DNA from: an uncultured Verrucomicrobiales bacterium
Lineage (GTDB): Bacteria > Verrucomicrobiota > Verrucomicrobiia > Verrucomicrobiales > Akkermansiaceae
Direction: 5' to 3'
Assembly: GCA_949373085.1 (NCBI GenBank)
Contig: CASICJ010000042.1
Span: 1 to 55,418, forward strand
Length of the DNA stretch: 55,418 nt
Shown piece after piece: positions 26,120-35,348 of this stretch (positions are counted from its first letter, which is position 1; each line of letters opens with the position of its first letter). Both the position numbers and the translations under genes were made by a program. The notes below the pieces were generated by a model. The model did not search any database, was not told the DNA's origin, and saw nothing but the letters and a program-made list of their open reading frames with translations.

Positions 26120-29100
26120 TTAACGGACCGTTACCTTTAGACGGTAGAATCTTGCTTGGGTGATCGGTCCGACTTCGTAAGTTTCGAGGATGAAGCCATC
26201 TTTAGGCAGTGAGTCTTGAATAGGATTGGAAAGGGTGGCCCAGTTTTTGAGATCGGTGGAGAGTTGAACTTCCTGGATGAGATCGTCAGCGGCGAGGTTT
26301 TTTGGGACCTGTATACCGGTTATAGTTGGGGTGATTTCTTTCCCCTGAAGAGCGTAGGCGATAAGGTCGCCGCCGGCGAAAGTGGTTGCGTCCGATTCCC
26401 CTGGATTCCCTCCAACGGTGATTGAGGTGCGCCAGCTTGAAGGGAGATTGGGATCAAGCTGCGACGAGGGGCTAATTCGAACGAGGCTGAATCCTTCCCC
26501 GTCGCTGGCTTGAGGCCATGGGAGGTTGTCATTGAAATCGAAGCTTTCGATGATGGTGCCAGAAGCGTCGGCTAGGGTGATATTCTCGCCTGAGTTGTCG
26601 AGACTACCGTTGTAGTCAGTTGTTCCAATCGTAAGCCGACCTCCGGGGGAGAGGGTAGTATCGAGAGGGAAGGTGTAAGTGAGCCCGGCGGTAAATGTGA
26701 GGTTACTCAGATCAATCGTATTGTTGGAAATGTTGGTGAGCTCGACAAATTCGTTCTTCTCGGCTGATCCGGGTTCGTTGTAGTAGAGTTCGGAAATTAC
26801 GAGGTTAGTGGCGTCAGCAGGAATCCCTGCTATGATGTCAGCCGATTGCAGGGCAGACCAAACTCCGTTCTCTAGGGCGCGTGATTTGTATGTGGCGCTT
26901 GCGGTGAGAGTCACGGCGTTTGAATAAGTCGAGGCGCTTGGATTACGCGGGTCTGAACCATCAGTGGTATAGAAAATTGAGCCTGATCCGTTGGGGTTTT
27001 CTATCGTGAGTGAGTTTCCCTTTTGGGCGTAGACAGGAGCGGCAACAGACGGATAGAGATTCCGGGCCCGAAGCTGATTTAGGAGAATGCTGGGCCGCTG
27101 TTGGAGGTGGGTTTCGATAATATATTTTTGCGTGGCGAGATACTGGTCGTCTTTAGTATACAGCTCATAGTTTGAATTCTGCCATCCACCCGCGGACTGA
27201 ACATCTCTTCGGTAGTCACCCCATCGGGCAGACTCAGCAACAATCGTATCGTCCATTTCATCGGAGCGGCGGCGCCAAATTGCAGTGGCGCCGGTGGGCG
27301 AGAGAGGGCCGTTGTTAAAGAGTGCGGTGTGTGTCCTGTCGGCGAAGCGCAGTCGGTATTCCGCATTCTTGGTGAGGTCTTGATGAATGCCGGAGGGCCT
27401 GTTGTTGCGATTATTGCGTCCGGTGACATTGATGTTGAGTGCTCCTGCAATATTGAGGTAAGCAGGACTATTCCGGGCCGTTGAGATGGCAAATTCAGAA
27501 TCCCATGGGAAGTAGTGAAATGGGACGCCGGTTGGGCCCATGCCAGCGGCCCGCCAGTTATTGCCATCCCAGTCGTTATTACCAATGAAGAAATTGAGTG
27601 TCATGTAGTCGATGAAGGAATCGATATCGAGATGGTTCTGCAGGATTTCGTAAATAGAGTTGCTAGCTATGTTGTTGCGAGAAATGGAAGTCATAGTGTT
27701 GTATCGGGCGACTGTTCCAGATTGTGCTTGGCCTTTATTGATGGCATCATAATCCGCGTCCTCGCCACCGAAGTAGGCCTCCATGAAGTCTTGATCGGGA
27801 CGCTCGTGGAGATGGTATAATCCCCAATAAATCCCGTTTATATAAAGATGGGTCCACCGTCCGTGAACTCCGATATTTCCCAACTCCATAAAAACATCGT
27901 TCGTGAATTGATCTCGATTATATTGGGCTTTATCGCACTGCCAGAAATGACGGTGGGAGAAGCCGTAGTTATAGTTTGAGCGCAGTTGTAGGGTGTCAAA
28001 TTTTCCTGATGCTTTGCGACCATTTGGGGCATCGCGGTAAAGAGGATACCGCAGCTTTCCGGCACCGTATTGAGTCCTGAAGCGGAGGCTCATACTGTGT
28101 TTTGGAGTGTCTGGGTTACGGCTACTTCCTCCTTGAACGCGAAGCCCAGCGTTTATTTGAAAGCCGTCCTCGGAGTCATCATGGGATATGAGTTCAGCCG
28201 AGACAGGGCGCTCCCAAAGCGAACCTTCGCTTTGAGGATTTTGGTAGATTCCGTTGGGTCCGTAAAAGTCATCGGGAGCGATCGTGAGCGAGAGAGATGG
28301 AAACTTTTGGAGCGCCGGAATAATTTTATCGGCATACCTCGGGTCGTTGACGATCTGTGGATCCATTTCGTAGTCAGCAATTCGACCGGCCCACCTTAGT
28401 GTCGTGTTAGGAGGGTTATTAGGTTGGTTGATAACGTCCTTCAGAAAGATATAGCTCTGGGTGTCGATGTTGGTAGGAATGAAGTTATTTTTAAAGCCGA
28501 CTGCGCGAAGGATAGTGGTGGTGGAAATAGTAATTGGGCCTTTATAAAGATTACCGTTGTCAGAATTAGGGCGGGTGCCGTCGAGGGTGTAGTAAATTTC
28601 TGAATTCGGCGTGGTAGTCTCAATAGTGACCTCAAAAGGCTCCTCATAGTGGCCACGATCGACGTCAAAAGTTGTGTCGCGAACATATCCTTGTCGGGCG
28701 ATCCCGGTATTTTCGGATCCTGGAGTCGAAAAGGGAAGAAAGCCCTGTGAGGTATAGCTGGCGTCGGTTTTTTGAGGAGGGTAGGTCGGAGAGAATTCCT
28801 GCACAATTGTGGTGCTATCAGGTGAAATTAAGGCGAGGTATTCGCCATTGGCGCTGAGGTTAAAGTTAGTATGGAGATTCCCCGCTGAATCTGGTGTGTT
28901 GGAGCCTGAAGCGAAGACCACAAAGTATTCATGGCCATCCAGAATAGTGTTATTCGGAAAGGACCACTTGGTTAGGTTGGCGGCGTCATCAGTGAGGAAA
29001 TAGCCAGAGATGTCAAATGGTGTGGTATTACGGTTGTTGATCTCTATCCAGTCGTTGGAGTTACCATTTCCATCATCAAAGGAGGAATTACTTGCAACGA

Positions 29101-30148
29101 ATTCACTTATTTGTGGTGCGAAAGCCAAGCTATCGACCGTAATTTGCACGGTGGCACTTGTTGGCCCCTCGGCATTGGTCGCAGTGAGTGTGTAGATTTC
29201 AGTGAGTTTCGCGGTAAAAGTGACTGAGCCAGTTGCGCTGACAGCTCCAATGTTGGGCGTGATTTTCACTGAGTCGGAATTAGAGATATCCCATCTAAGA
29301 ATGACGGATTCGCCGGAGTCAAAATCGCCCAGGTTTGCGGTAAAGGAATTGATGGTAGGACGTGGGGCGGGCGGATCAAAGGCGAGGGCTCCGTTGTTGA
29401 AGACTTCGGCTAGGTCAGTATCGGAAAGGACTCCAAAGTCGTCTTTAGTTTGAAAGATAGCGATGTCATCCATGGCGCCTCCGAAATCGTTTGAACTCGC
29501 TGCGCCGTCGTCGTCTGCAGCGAAAAAAACGCCAGTGTTATGGGCGATTGTGTTCGTACCGAGAGAAGTCTTGGTGGTTGTAGAAGAGCTGATGCTTGAA
29601 GTGGTAATGTCACTGCCGGTATCGCGAAGAACAGTGACTTTACAGAAATTATTCACCGAGTCATAACGAAGCGCAAAGAAATGCCAAGCTCCGGCCGTGA
29701 GGTTTAGGGGACTGGTGACCGCGGTATCGGTCGATCCATTGCCATCGCGAAGGAGAGCTCGGACCTGGCGGCCGTTTCCTCCGAGATCGATTCGAATGCC
29801 TGAACCGTTTTTACCGGTTCCTGAAAGTGTCTCGTAAAGGCGGTCGAAGGCATTTAGAGTCGTTGGACGAAACCACCAAGTGATGGTAAATTGATCGGTT
29901 GGCTGGACTTCGGGAGAAGGATTAACGCGAAAGCCGGAGCGAAGAGGGAAGTCATAGCCAGTCCCATGAAGGGCTCCAAAATTTTTGGTCGGACTGCTGC
30001 TTCCAATGAGGATGCCGTTATTCTGCTGGAGGGAATCTTGGACAACACTTGTAGCCGTGGTGGTTTCGTCAAGAGCATAGTGCGCAACGAGGTCCGCGCT
30101 TGCAGGTATTAGGCCGCATAAGAAGAAAGACAGAAACTTTGTCATCAT
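26120..30148 (-). CDS. Giant secreted LamG / lamin-tail / CotH-type protein
   Basis: About 1342 residues from the ATG at 30148 (another ATG follows at once); the 15 residues encoded upstream are not signal-like. Signal peptide: TKFLSFFLCGLIPASA. Domains in order: LamG/concanavalin fold (about 20-270), an Ig-like repeat (about 270-350), LTD (about 355-470; DWIEINNRNTTPFDISGYFL), chitobiase C-terminal-like beta module (about 505-575; IYYTLDGTRPNS), CotH domain (about 620-1000) with FQINAGLRVQGGSSRN and FPWDSEFAIS near 880, a second IFYTTDGSDP module, a second LTD (about 1140-1250) and a C-terminal domain. The putative metal motif is WDSE, where the paralogue at 6784 has WDTD. Function is unknown; it is probably extracellular or surface-exposed. 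Confidence 0.85.
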   Translation of the reverse strand: MMTKFLSFFLCGLIPASADLVAHYALDETTTATSVVQDSLQQNNGILIGSSSPTKNFGALHGTGYDFPLRSGFRVNPSPEVQPTDQFTITWWFRPTTLNAFDRLYETLSGTGKNGSGIRIDLGGNGRQVRALLRDGNGSTDTAVTSPLNLTAGAWHFFALRYDSVNNFCKVTVLRDTGSDITTSSISSSTTTKTSLGTNTIAHNTGVFFAADDDGAASSNDFGGAMDDIAIFQTKDDFGVLSDTDLAEVFNNGALAFDPPAPRPTINSFTANLGDFDSGESVILRWDISNSDSVKITPNIGAVSATGSVTFTAKLTEIYTLTATNAEGPTSATVQITVDSLAFAPQISEFVASNSSFDDGNGNSNDWIEINNRNTTPFDISGYFLTDDAANLTKWSFPNNTILDGHEYFVVFASGSNTPDSAGNLHTNFNLSANGEYLALISPDSTTIVQEFSPTYPPQKTDASYTSQGFLPFSTPGSENTGIARQGYVRDTTFDVDRGHYEEPFEVTIETTTPNSEIYYTLDGTRPNSDNGNLYKGPITISTTTILRAVGFKNNFIPTNIDTQSYIFLKDVINQPNNPPNTTLRWAGRIADYEMDPQIVNDPRYADKIIPALQKFPSLSLTIAPDDFYGPNGIYQNPQSEGSLWERPVSAELISHDDSEDGFQINAGLRVQGGSSRNPDTPKHSMSLRFRTQYGAGKLRYPLYRDAPNGRKASGKFDTLQLRSNYNYGFSHRHFWQCDKAQYNRDQFTNDVFMELGNIGVHGRWTHLYINGIYWGLYHLHERPDQDFMEAYFGGEDADYDAINKGQAQSGTVARYNTMTSISRNNIASNSIYEILQNHLDIDSFIDYMTLNFFIGNNDWDGNNWRAAGMGPTGVPFHYFPWDSEFAISTARNSPAYLNIAGALNINVTGRNNRNNRPSGIHQDLTKNAEYRLRFADRTHTALFNNGPLSPTGATAIWRRRSDEMDDTIVAESARWGDYRRDVQSAGGWQNSNYELYTKDDQYLATQKYIIETHLQQRPSILLNQLRARNLYPSVAAPVYAQKGNSLTIENPNGSGSIFYTTDGSDPRNPSASTYSNAVTLTASATYKSRALENGVWSALQSADIIAGIPADATNLVISELYYNEPGSAEKNEFVELTNISNNTIDLSNLTFTAGLTYTFPLDTTLSPGGRLTIGTTDYNGSLDNSGENITLADASGTIIESFDFNDNLPWPQASDGEGFSLVRISPSSQLDPNLPSSWRTSITVGGNPGESDATTFAGGDLIAYALQGKEITPTITGIQVPKNLAADDLIQEVQLSTDLKNWATLSNPIQDSLPKDGFILETYEVGPITQARFYRLKVTVR

Positions 30149-30204
30149 AGAGGGTAACGTGTCGCAGTATAAAGCGAGATGGGATATCGCCACAAGCGAA
30201 AGGA

Positions 30205-31482
30205 TTATACGCTGCCGCGGGTGCGCTCTACTTTTGCGCCAAGCTGGAGAAGCTTTTCGTCAATCATTTCATAGCCACGGTCGATGTGGTAAAGACGATT
30301 GATCTCGGTTGTGCCTTTGGCCTTTAATCCAGCAAGAACGAGTGCTGCAGAAGCGCGTAGGTCGGAAGCCATAACTGGAGCCGCGCTGAGTTGGTTTATT
30401 CCATGAACGACAGCTGTCCCATTGTCGACACTGATGTCTGCTCCCATACGGGTAAGCTCGGCACAGTGCATAAAGCGCTGTGGGAAAATGGTATCCTCAA
30501 TAACAGAGATGCCGGGTGTTGTGGCAAACATGGCCGTAAACTGCGCCTGCATATCAGTTGGGAATCCGGGATGTGGAGCGGTGGTGATAGAGCAGCCGCT
30601 GGGTGAATCTCCTTGGGTGACTGTGACACTGTCTCCGGTTCTGTTGAATTTTACGAGGTGCCCGGCCTCGGTGAGTTTTTCTGTGGCTCCTGTAAGCTGA
30701 TCTTGGCGAATACGGTTTAGAGTGATTCCCGATCGGCTTGCGATTGCTCCGGCAACCATAAAGGTTCCTGCCTCGATGCGATCAGGGATTACGGTATGGT
30801 GAGTTCCACCGAGAGAAGTTACTCCTTGGATAGTAATGCGGCGGGTTCCAGCCCCTTCGATTTTGGCTCCCATTGAGATGAGAAAATTGGCGAGGTCGAC
30901 GACTTCGGGTTCGCACGCGGCGGATTCAATGACGGTAATTCCCTCGGTGAGGACTGCAGCCATCAAGAGGTTATCGGTTCCTAAGACAGTGGGACCGTGC
31001 TTTCCACTAAGATCAACTTCCTGACCTTTGAGCCCTTCCTTGGCTTCGATGAGAATATTGCCGCCTTCGGTATCAATATTGGCACCAATCGCCTGAAGTC
31101 CTTTTAAATGAAGATCGATGGGTCGGTCACCAATGACACATCCGCCAGGGATAGAAACGCTAGCCCGTCCTAGGCGCGCTACAAGGGGACCCATGACACA
31201 AATGGAGGCACGCATTTTACGAACGATCTCGTAGGGTGCTTCCGGACGAATCTCTGCTGCGGTAATTTTGACTGTGCCGCTGTAGCGTTCAACTTCGCAG
31301 CCGAGTGCGCTGAGAATTTGAAGCATATAATTGGTATCGGAGACATCGGGAACGCGTTCAATGACAACTTGCTGATCGGTCAGAAGGGCTGCTGCAAGAA
31401 TGGGGAGAGACGCGTTTTTCGATCCGGAAATATTAATGGATCCGGAGAGAGAGGTGCCGCCGTGCACGAGAAGTTTGTCCAT
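30205..31482 (-). CDS. murA: UDP-N-acetylglucosamine 1-carboxyvinyltransferase
   Basis: Transfers enolpyruvate from PEP to UDP-GlcNAc, the first committed step of peptidoglycan synthesis. The 425-residue protein has the inside-out alpha/beta barrel pattern with [34 protein letters not shown] and [13 protein letters not shown]. The catalytic cysteine is at 115, as in E. coli, so a fosfomycin-sensitive active site is expected. Later motifs [30 protein letters not shown] and [13 protein letters not shown] are intact. It lies 35 bp after prmC and 56 bp before the CotH/LTD giant, all on the minus strand, and is probably transcribed with prfA-prmC. Confidence 0.97.
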   Translation of the reverse strand: MDKLLVHGGTSLSGSINISGSKNASLPILAAALLTDQQVVIERVPDVSDTNYMLQILSALGCEVERYSGTVKITAAEIRPEAPYEIVRKMRASICVMGPLVARLGRASVSIPGGCVIGDRPIDLHLKGLQAIGANIDTEGGNILIEAKEGLKGQEVDLSGKHGPTVLGTDNLLMAAVLTEGITVIESAACEPEVVDLANFLISMGAKIEGAGTRRITIQGVTSLGGTHHTVIPDRIEAGTFMVAGAIASRSGITLNRIRQDQLTGATEKLTEAGHLVKFNRTGDSVTVTQGDSPSGCSITTAPHPGFPTDMQAQFTAMFATTPGISVIEDTIFPQRFMHCAELTRMGADISVDNGTAVVHGINQLSAAPVMASDLRASAALVLAGLKAKGTTEINRLYHIDRGYEMIDEKLLQLGAKVERTRGSV

Positions 31483-31517
31483 AGTCCGTAATTGTTAGGG
31501 GAAACGAAGTGAGCTTT

Positions 31518-32357
31518 TTAAGCCTGCTGTGCAAGTGGAAAGCGGGGGATTCCATTGAGGTCATTTCCGATCGAGACGTTGGTGAGTCCAGCATTCCGAA
31601 GAAATTCGGCTACAATTTCACCCTGATCATACCCGACTTCCAGAGCTACGAGTCCTCCGGTATTGAGAAAGTTGTGGCACTCGGCAGAAAAGAGCCGAAG
31701 GAGATCGAGGCCATCTGAGCCACTGAAAAGGGCCATTTCAGGATCATGAAGAACTTCGGGCTCGAGTTTTGCACGTTCGCCCTCTGCTATATAGGGAAGG
31801 TTCGCAACGATGAGGTCAAAGCTCTCTGTGATATTGGAGAAGAGATTACTCTCAATCAGCGTTGCTTTAACTCCAAGGGCCTTGCGATTTTGTTCACAAA
31901 GTGAGAGGGCCTCTGTGGATAAGTCTGCCAGAGTCAGTTGTTCACAATCTGATCCAAGATCTTTTGAAAGGGTTAGTCCAAGAACGCCGGAACCACAACC
32001 AACATCGAGAATTCGGACAGGTTTTGTGAGTAACTGCTTTTTCACAAGATCGACCAGCTCTTCGGTTTCCGGGCGGGGGATCAAGGCGCGGTGATCGCAG
32101 AAGAATTCGTAATTACCAAAGTGAACAACCTTGTTTATATGTTGAAGTGGAACACTTTCGCTACGTTTCTTTAGTTTTTCTCTAAGCGAGACTATGGCTG
32201 CTTTTTCGAGTGGCTGGTCGAAGCGAAGATAGAGATCCATCCTCTTGATACCTAATTCAAAAGCGACCATGAGCTCCATATTGAGCCGTGGCTCGACGAT
32301 CCCTTTTTTGTCGAGGAAAGCGGTTCCTTTCTCGAGGACATCGAGGATAGTGGTCAT
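31518..32357 (-). CDS. prmC: Release factor glutamine methyltransferase
   Basis: SAM-dependent enzyme that methylates the glutamine of the GGQ motif in RF1 and RF2. The 279-residue protein has an N-terminal helical domain (about 1-80), HFGNYEFFCDHRALIPRPETEELV, the SAM site ILDVGCGSGVLGLTLSK, TLADLSTEAL and the catalytic motif DLIVANLPYIAEG. The usual motif is NPPY; here it is NLPY, the version better known from adenine-N6 methylases. It lies 51 bp after prfA, whose product it modifies, and 35 bp before murA, consistent with one transcript. The identity is well supported by the fold pattern and the prfA neighbour. Confidence 0.93.
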   Translation of the reverse strand: MTTILDVLEKGTAFLDKKGIVEPRLNMELMVAFELGIKRMDLYLRFDQPLEKAAIVSLREKLKKRSESVPLQHINKVVHFGNYEFFCDHRALIPRPETEELVDLVKKQLLTKPVRILDVGCGSGVLGLTLSKDLGSDCEQLTLADLSTEALSLCEQNRKALGVKATLIESNLFSNITESFDLIVANLPYIAEGERAKLEPEVLHDPEMALFSGSDGLDLLRLFSAECHNFLNTGGLVALEVGYDQGEIVAEFLRNAGLTNVSIGNDLNGIPRFPLAQQA

Positions 32358-32408
32358 AGTAAGGGTCGCAGTTCTTCTGTGAATAAGTTGTGAATGAATG
32401 TTAGAAGC

Positions 32409-33486
32409 CTACCCTAACTCCTCTTCTGCAAGACGTTGCTCCATTTCTGCTTTTTGGAGGTGGTCGGTGAATTCGTTAATATCGCCGGTCATGATTCCTT
32501 CCATATTGTGGGAGGTATGATTGATGCGATGATCCGTGACGCGAGATTGAGGGAAGTTGTAGGTGCGGATTTTCTCGGAACGGTCGCCTGAACCGATGAG
32601 GGATTTGCGTTGAGCCGAGTAGCTTTCTTGAGCTTCGCGTTGAGCGGCTTCGAAGAGTTTGGCACGAAGGATTTGCAGGGCTTTTTCTTTATTCTGAGTC
32701 TGGGACCGACCGTCCTGGGATTTGACCTGAATACCGGTTGGAAGGTGAGTAACTTGTACTGCAGAATCGGTGGTATTGACGTGCTGTCCTCCGGGGCCAC
32801 CAGAACGAGTAGCCTGAATGTGCAGTTCATCAGGCTTAAGTTGAACATCGACCTCTTCGGCTTCGGGTAGAACTGCGATAGTGACTGTGGAAGTGTGAAT
32901 ACGACCCTGGGTTTCGGTTGCTGGAACGCGCTGAACGCGGTGGACACCGGACTCGTATTTCAGGAAGCGGAAAACCTCTTCACCTGTGACCTTGAGAATG
33001 ACTTCTTTGTATCCTCCGACGTCGGAAGGGCTGCTCCCGAGGTGTTCACATTTCCAGCCTCTCCCTTCGGTGTAGCGTTGGTAGAGCTTCATCAGCTCGC
33101 CAGCAAAGAGAGAGGCTTCGTCACCACCGGCGCCCGCACGGATTTCCAGCAAAGCATCACGATCTTCGGTGGGGTCGCTTGGGAAGAAGGGCATACTGAA
33201 CGTCCTGAGCGAGTTGAACATATCGCTCGCGAAGTGGCCCGAGTTCCTCCTCAGCCATCTCGGCAAACTCTTCGTCACCTTCCTTAAGAAGTTCCTCGTT
33301 TCCGGCGATTTCCTTTTCGGTTCGCTTGTATTCGTCCCAGAAGGCGATGAGCTTTTTGAGGTTCCGGTGTTCCCTCATGTAATTGGCCGAGCTCTTCTGA
33401 TCGTTGAAGAATTTGGGGTCACCCATGAGCGTTTCGATTTCAACGAGACGCTGGCTTCGTATTTCAATGAGTGGGGCGTAATCCAT
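32409..33486 (-). CDS. prfA: Peptide chain release factor 1, coding sequence split by a +1 frameshift
   Basis: RF1 terminates translation at UAA and UAG. The first frame (ATG at 33486) gives MDYAPLIEIRSQRLVEIETL through VQYALLP and then reaches a stop (UGA) eight codons on. The +1 frame continues exactly where RF1 should, as SDPTEDRDALLEIRAGAGGDEA, with the codon-recognition motif PAT in RVQRVPATETQGR and the catalytic GGQ in SGGPGGQHVNTTDS. The joint falls at CTT-CCC-AAG-C (about 33178-33184). Joined, the protein is about 358 residues, the normal RF1 length, with every motif intact. So one extra base, a sequencing error, or a programmed slip at CCC-A is likely; true inactivation would be hard to tolerate. 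prmC follows 51 bp downstream. I saw no Shine-Dalgarno at the chosen start. Confidence 0.9.
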
Positions 33487-33654
33487 GAACGGGAGGAAAC
33501 TCACGATTTCCACTGCCAAGGTCAAGGAAAGCGTGTCTTTGTAGAAAATAAGCCTGAGTTAAAAATTCCTGCCGGAAATGTCATTTCGGCCTTGCATGAA
33601 ATCCGCTCGGAGACTAATCCTCCGCCGCGCGTGCGCGAGTGCGGGTAGAGCGCC

Positions 33655-33729
33655 AGTCCCATGGTGTAATTGGTAACACAGCTGATTTTGGTTCAGTCAT
33701 TCAAGGTTCGAGTCCTTGTGGGACTGCCA
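33655..33729 (+). tRNA. tRNA-Gln (anticodon UUG)
   Basis: The full cloverleaf can be drawn: 7-bp acceptor stem AGTCCCA with TGGGACT, D-arm GTG...CAC with GGTAA loop, 5-bp anticodon stem GCTGA with TCAGT around the loop TTTTGGT (anticodon TTG), and T-arm CAAGG-TTCGAGT-CCTTG. A G discriminator and an encoded CCA follow. The short variable region fits class I. Confidence 0.97.
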
Positions 33730-33766
33730 TTCTTCCCTCAGAGATTTTGGAAGGTGGCAAAGATTT

Positions 33767-35227
33767 CTATTTGATAAACTCGACTAGATCCGTGCGCATC
33801 TTTTCTAGATCTGGCTGGTTAAGATAGAACATGTGCCCGGCTTCATACCATGTAAACTTGATGGCCTTTCGGCGCTCGTTGGGGATATTGAAAAGATGAT
33901 CAATAGAGTATTGCATGTTGGCTGGTGGAGTTGCCAAGTCGGTATAGCCACACATTACTAGTATTCTAAGATCAGGGTTTTCCCGCATCGCTGATTCAAG
34001 GTTACGCGCCATATTGACCACACTGTTACTCGTTCCCCAATCCCAAGGGCGGACGTCGCTCGTGAGTATCTTATAAGGATGGTGGCCTTCCCAGCCGAGG
34101 TCTCGGCTAAGGTAGTCGTTAATGGCTGTCGAAAAGGCCCCATAGGCTACGGAATAGGAAGGATCATAAGTCGGATAATCGCTTTCCGGAGAAGTTGCGG
34201 GCCAAGCAATGCGGGCGTCGAAGCGACCGAGAACTTTACTTTCGTCGCGAAGAAGTTCCTTTCGAAACCTTGTAGAAGTGAGCCGTAGGTTTGTTTCGAC
34301 GAAAAGGGAAGCAGGCAAACCGGTAAACTTTGCCATTTGATCGGCGACTGTTTTTTTTTCTTTAGCGGAGATCGCGGCGCCTTTTAAAAGTGCTTGGGAG
34401 TAGGTGCCAAAGGCGAAAGTTCGGGCTTGCTCGACAAGGTCATTACGATTGCCTTGAATCTTCTTGTGGTAGTGGGAGGTAGCTGTGAGGCCGGGAAAGA
34501 AGACTGAATAGCTGAGGTCATCAGCAACGTTGGAGCGAAGAGTTCGGAAGTCGATGAGAGAGGAAAGGAGAACAACCCCATTGAGGGACATTCCAAATTC
34601 ATCTTGTAAGTGATCTGCAAGACCGGCCGCGCGAATGCCACCGTAACTCTCACCAAGAAGATATTTTGGCGAAGCCCAACGGTCATTTTCCGTTACCCAG
34701 CGGCGTATGAAATCACCGACCGAACGGATGTCGCCATTGACTCCGTGAAATTCGTTAGCCTTGGTTTTACCCTCTGCGCGTGAAAACCCAGTCGAGACTG
34801 GATCAATAAAAACAATATCAGCTACATCAAGAATGGATTGGGGGTTTTCCTTAACGGTAAGAGGAGGGGGGAGGGTTTTGGTGCCGTTTGGACTGGTCGG
34901 AACAATCCGTGGGCCTAGGGCCCCCATGTGAAGCCATACCGCCGACGAGCCGGGGCCGCCATTAAAGGCGAAGACAATCGGGCGTTTGTGGCGATCACTC
35001 ATACCGATGCGCTCGTAGGCGACGTGAAAAATCGAAGCGCGGTCTTCGTCCTTTGCTGTTTTTAGGGAGAGGGTGGAAGCGGTGACCTTGTAGTCGATTT
35101 TTTTACCGGCAATGGTGACAGTATCTTGTTTGGTTATGACGCTTGGGAAATCGTCTTTTTTCTTTTCTTCATTATTTTCCTGGGCGTGGAGGAGAGCGAA
35201 AAGGAGAGGGGTAAAGACAAAACGCAT
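33767..35227 (-). CDS. Secreted serine carboxypeptidase-like peptidase (family S10)
   Basis: A 486-residue exported peptidase with signal peptide MRFVFTPLLFALLHA. The S10 substrate and oxyanion signature is VFAFNGGPGSSAVWLHMGALGP (88-107), and the nucleophile sits in LLGESYGGIRAAGLA (Ser194). The acid is in MCGYTDLATPP (about Asp430) and the histidine in YEAGHMFYLN (about His465). VADIVFIDPVSTGFSRAEG is another family hallmark. Bacterial S10 enzymes remove C-terminal residues from peptides, probably outside the cytoplasm here. It stands alone on the minus strand, separated from the next gene by a terminator and about 120 bp. Confidence 0.92.
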   Translation of the reverse strand: MRFVFTPLLFALLHAQENNEEKKKDDFPSVITKQDTVTIAGKKIDYKVTASTLSLKTAKDEDRASIFHVAYERIGMSDRHKRPIVFAFNGGPGSSAVWLHMGALGPRIVPTSPNGTKTLPPPLTVKENPQSILDVADIVFIDPVSTGFSRAEGKTKANEFHGVNGDIRSVGDFIRRWVTENDRWASPKYLLGESYGGIRAAGLADHLQDEFGMSLNGVVLLSSLIDFRTLRSNVADDLSYSVFFPGLTATSHYHKKIQGNRNDLVEQARTFAFGTYSQALLKGAAISAKEKKTVADQMAKFTGLPASLFVETNLRLTSTRFRKELLRDESKVLGRFDARIAWPATSPESDYPTYDPSYSVAYGAFSTAINDYLSRDLGWEGHHPYKILTSDVRPWDWGTSNSVVNMARNLESAMRENPDLRILVMCGYTDLATPPANMQYSIDHLFNIPNERRKAIKFTWYEAGHMFYLNQPDLEKMRTDLVEFIK

Positions 35228-35290
35228 GGATAGATGATGGAGTAAAGAAGAGGCTGTGCAACATGCGATTTAGATAACTGGGCAGCTTTT

Positions 35291-35328
35291 TTAAAAAGAA
35301 AGCCACACCCCTTTCGGAGCGTGGCTTT
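35291..35328 (-). terminator. Rho-independent terminator after the sorbosone-dehydrogenase-like gene
   Basis: On the minus strand AAAGCCAC pairs with GTGGCTTT around a partly pairing loop, followed by TTTCTTTTT. It lies 21 bp after the stop of the gene ending at 35349. Confidence 0.8.
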
Positions 35329-35348
35329 GAGATTGAAGCGCGGCCCGA

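Noticed and set aside
33169..33648. A 159-codon open frame on the plus strand opposite prfA
   Set aside because: It is antisense to the RF1 coding sequence, has no family resemblance, and its frame follows the codon structure of prfA on the other strand.
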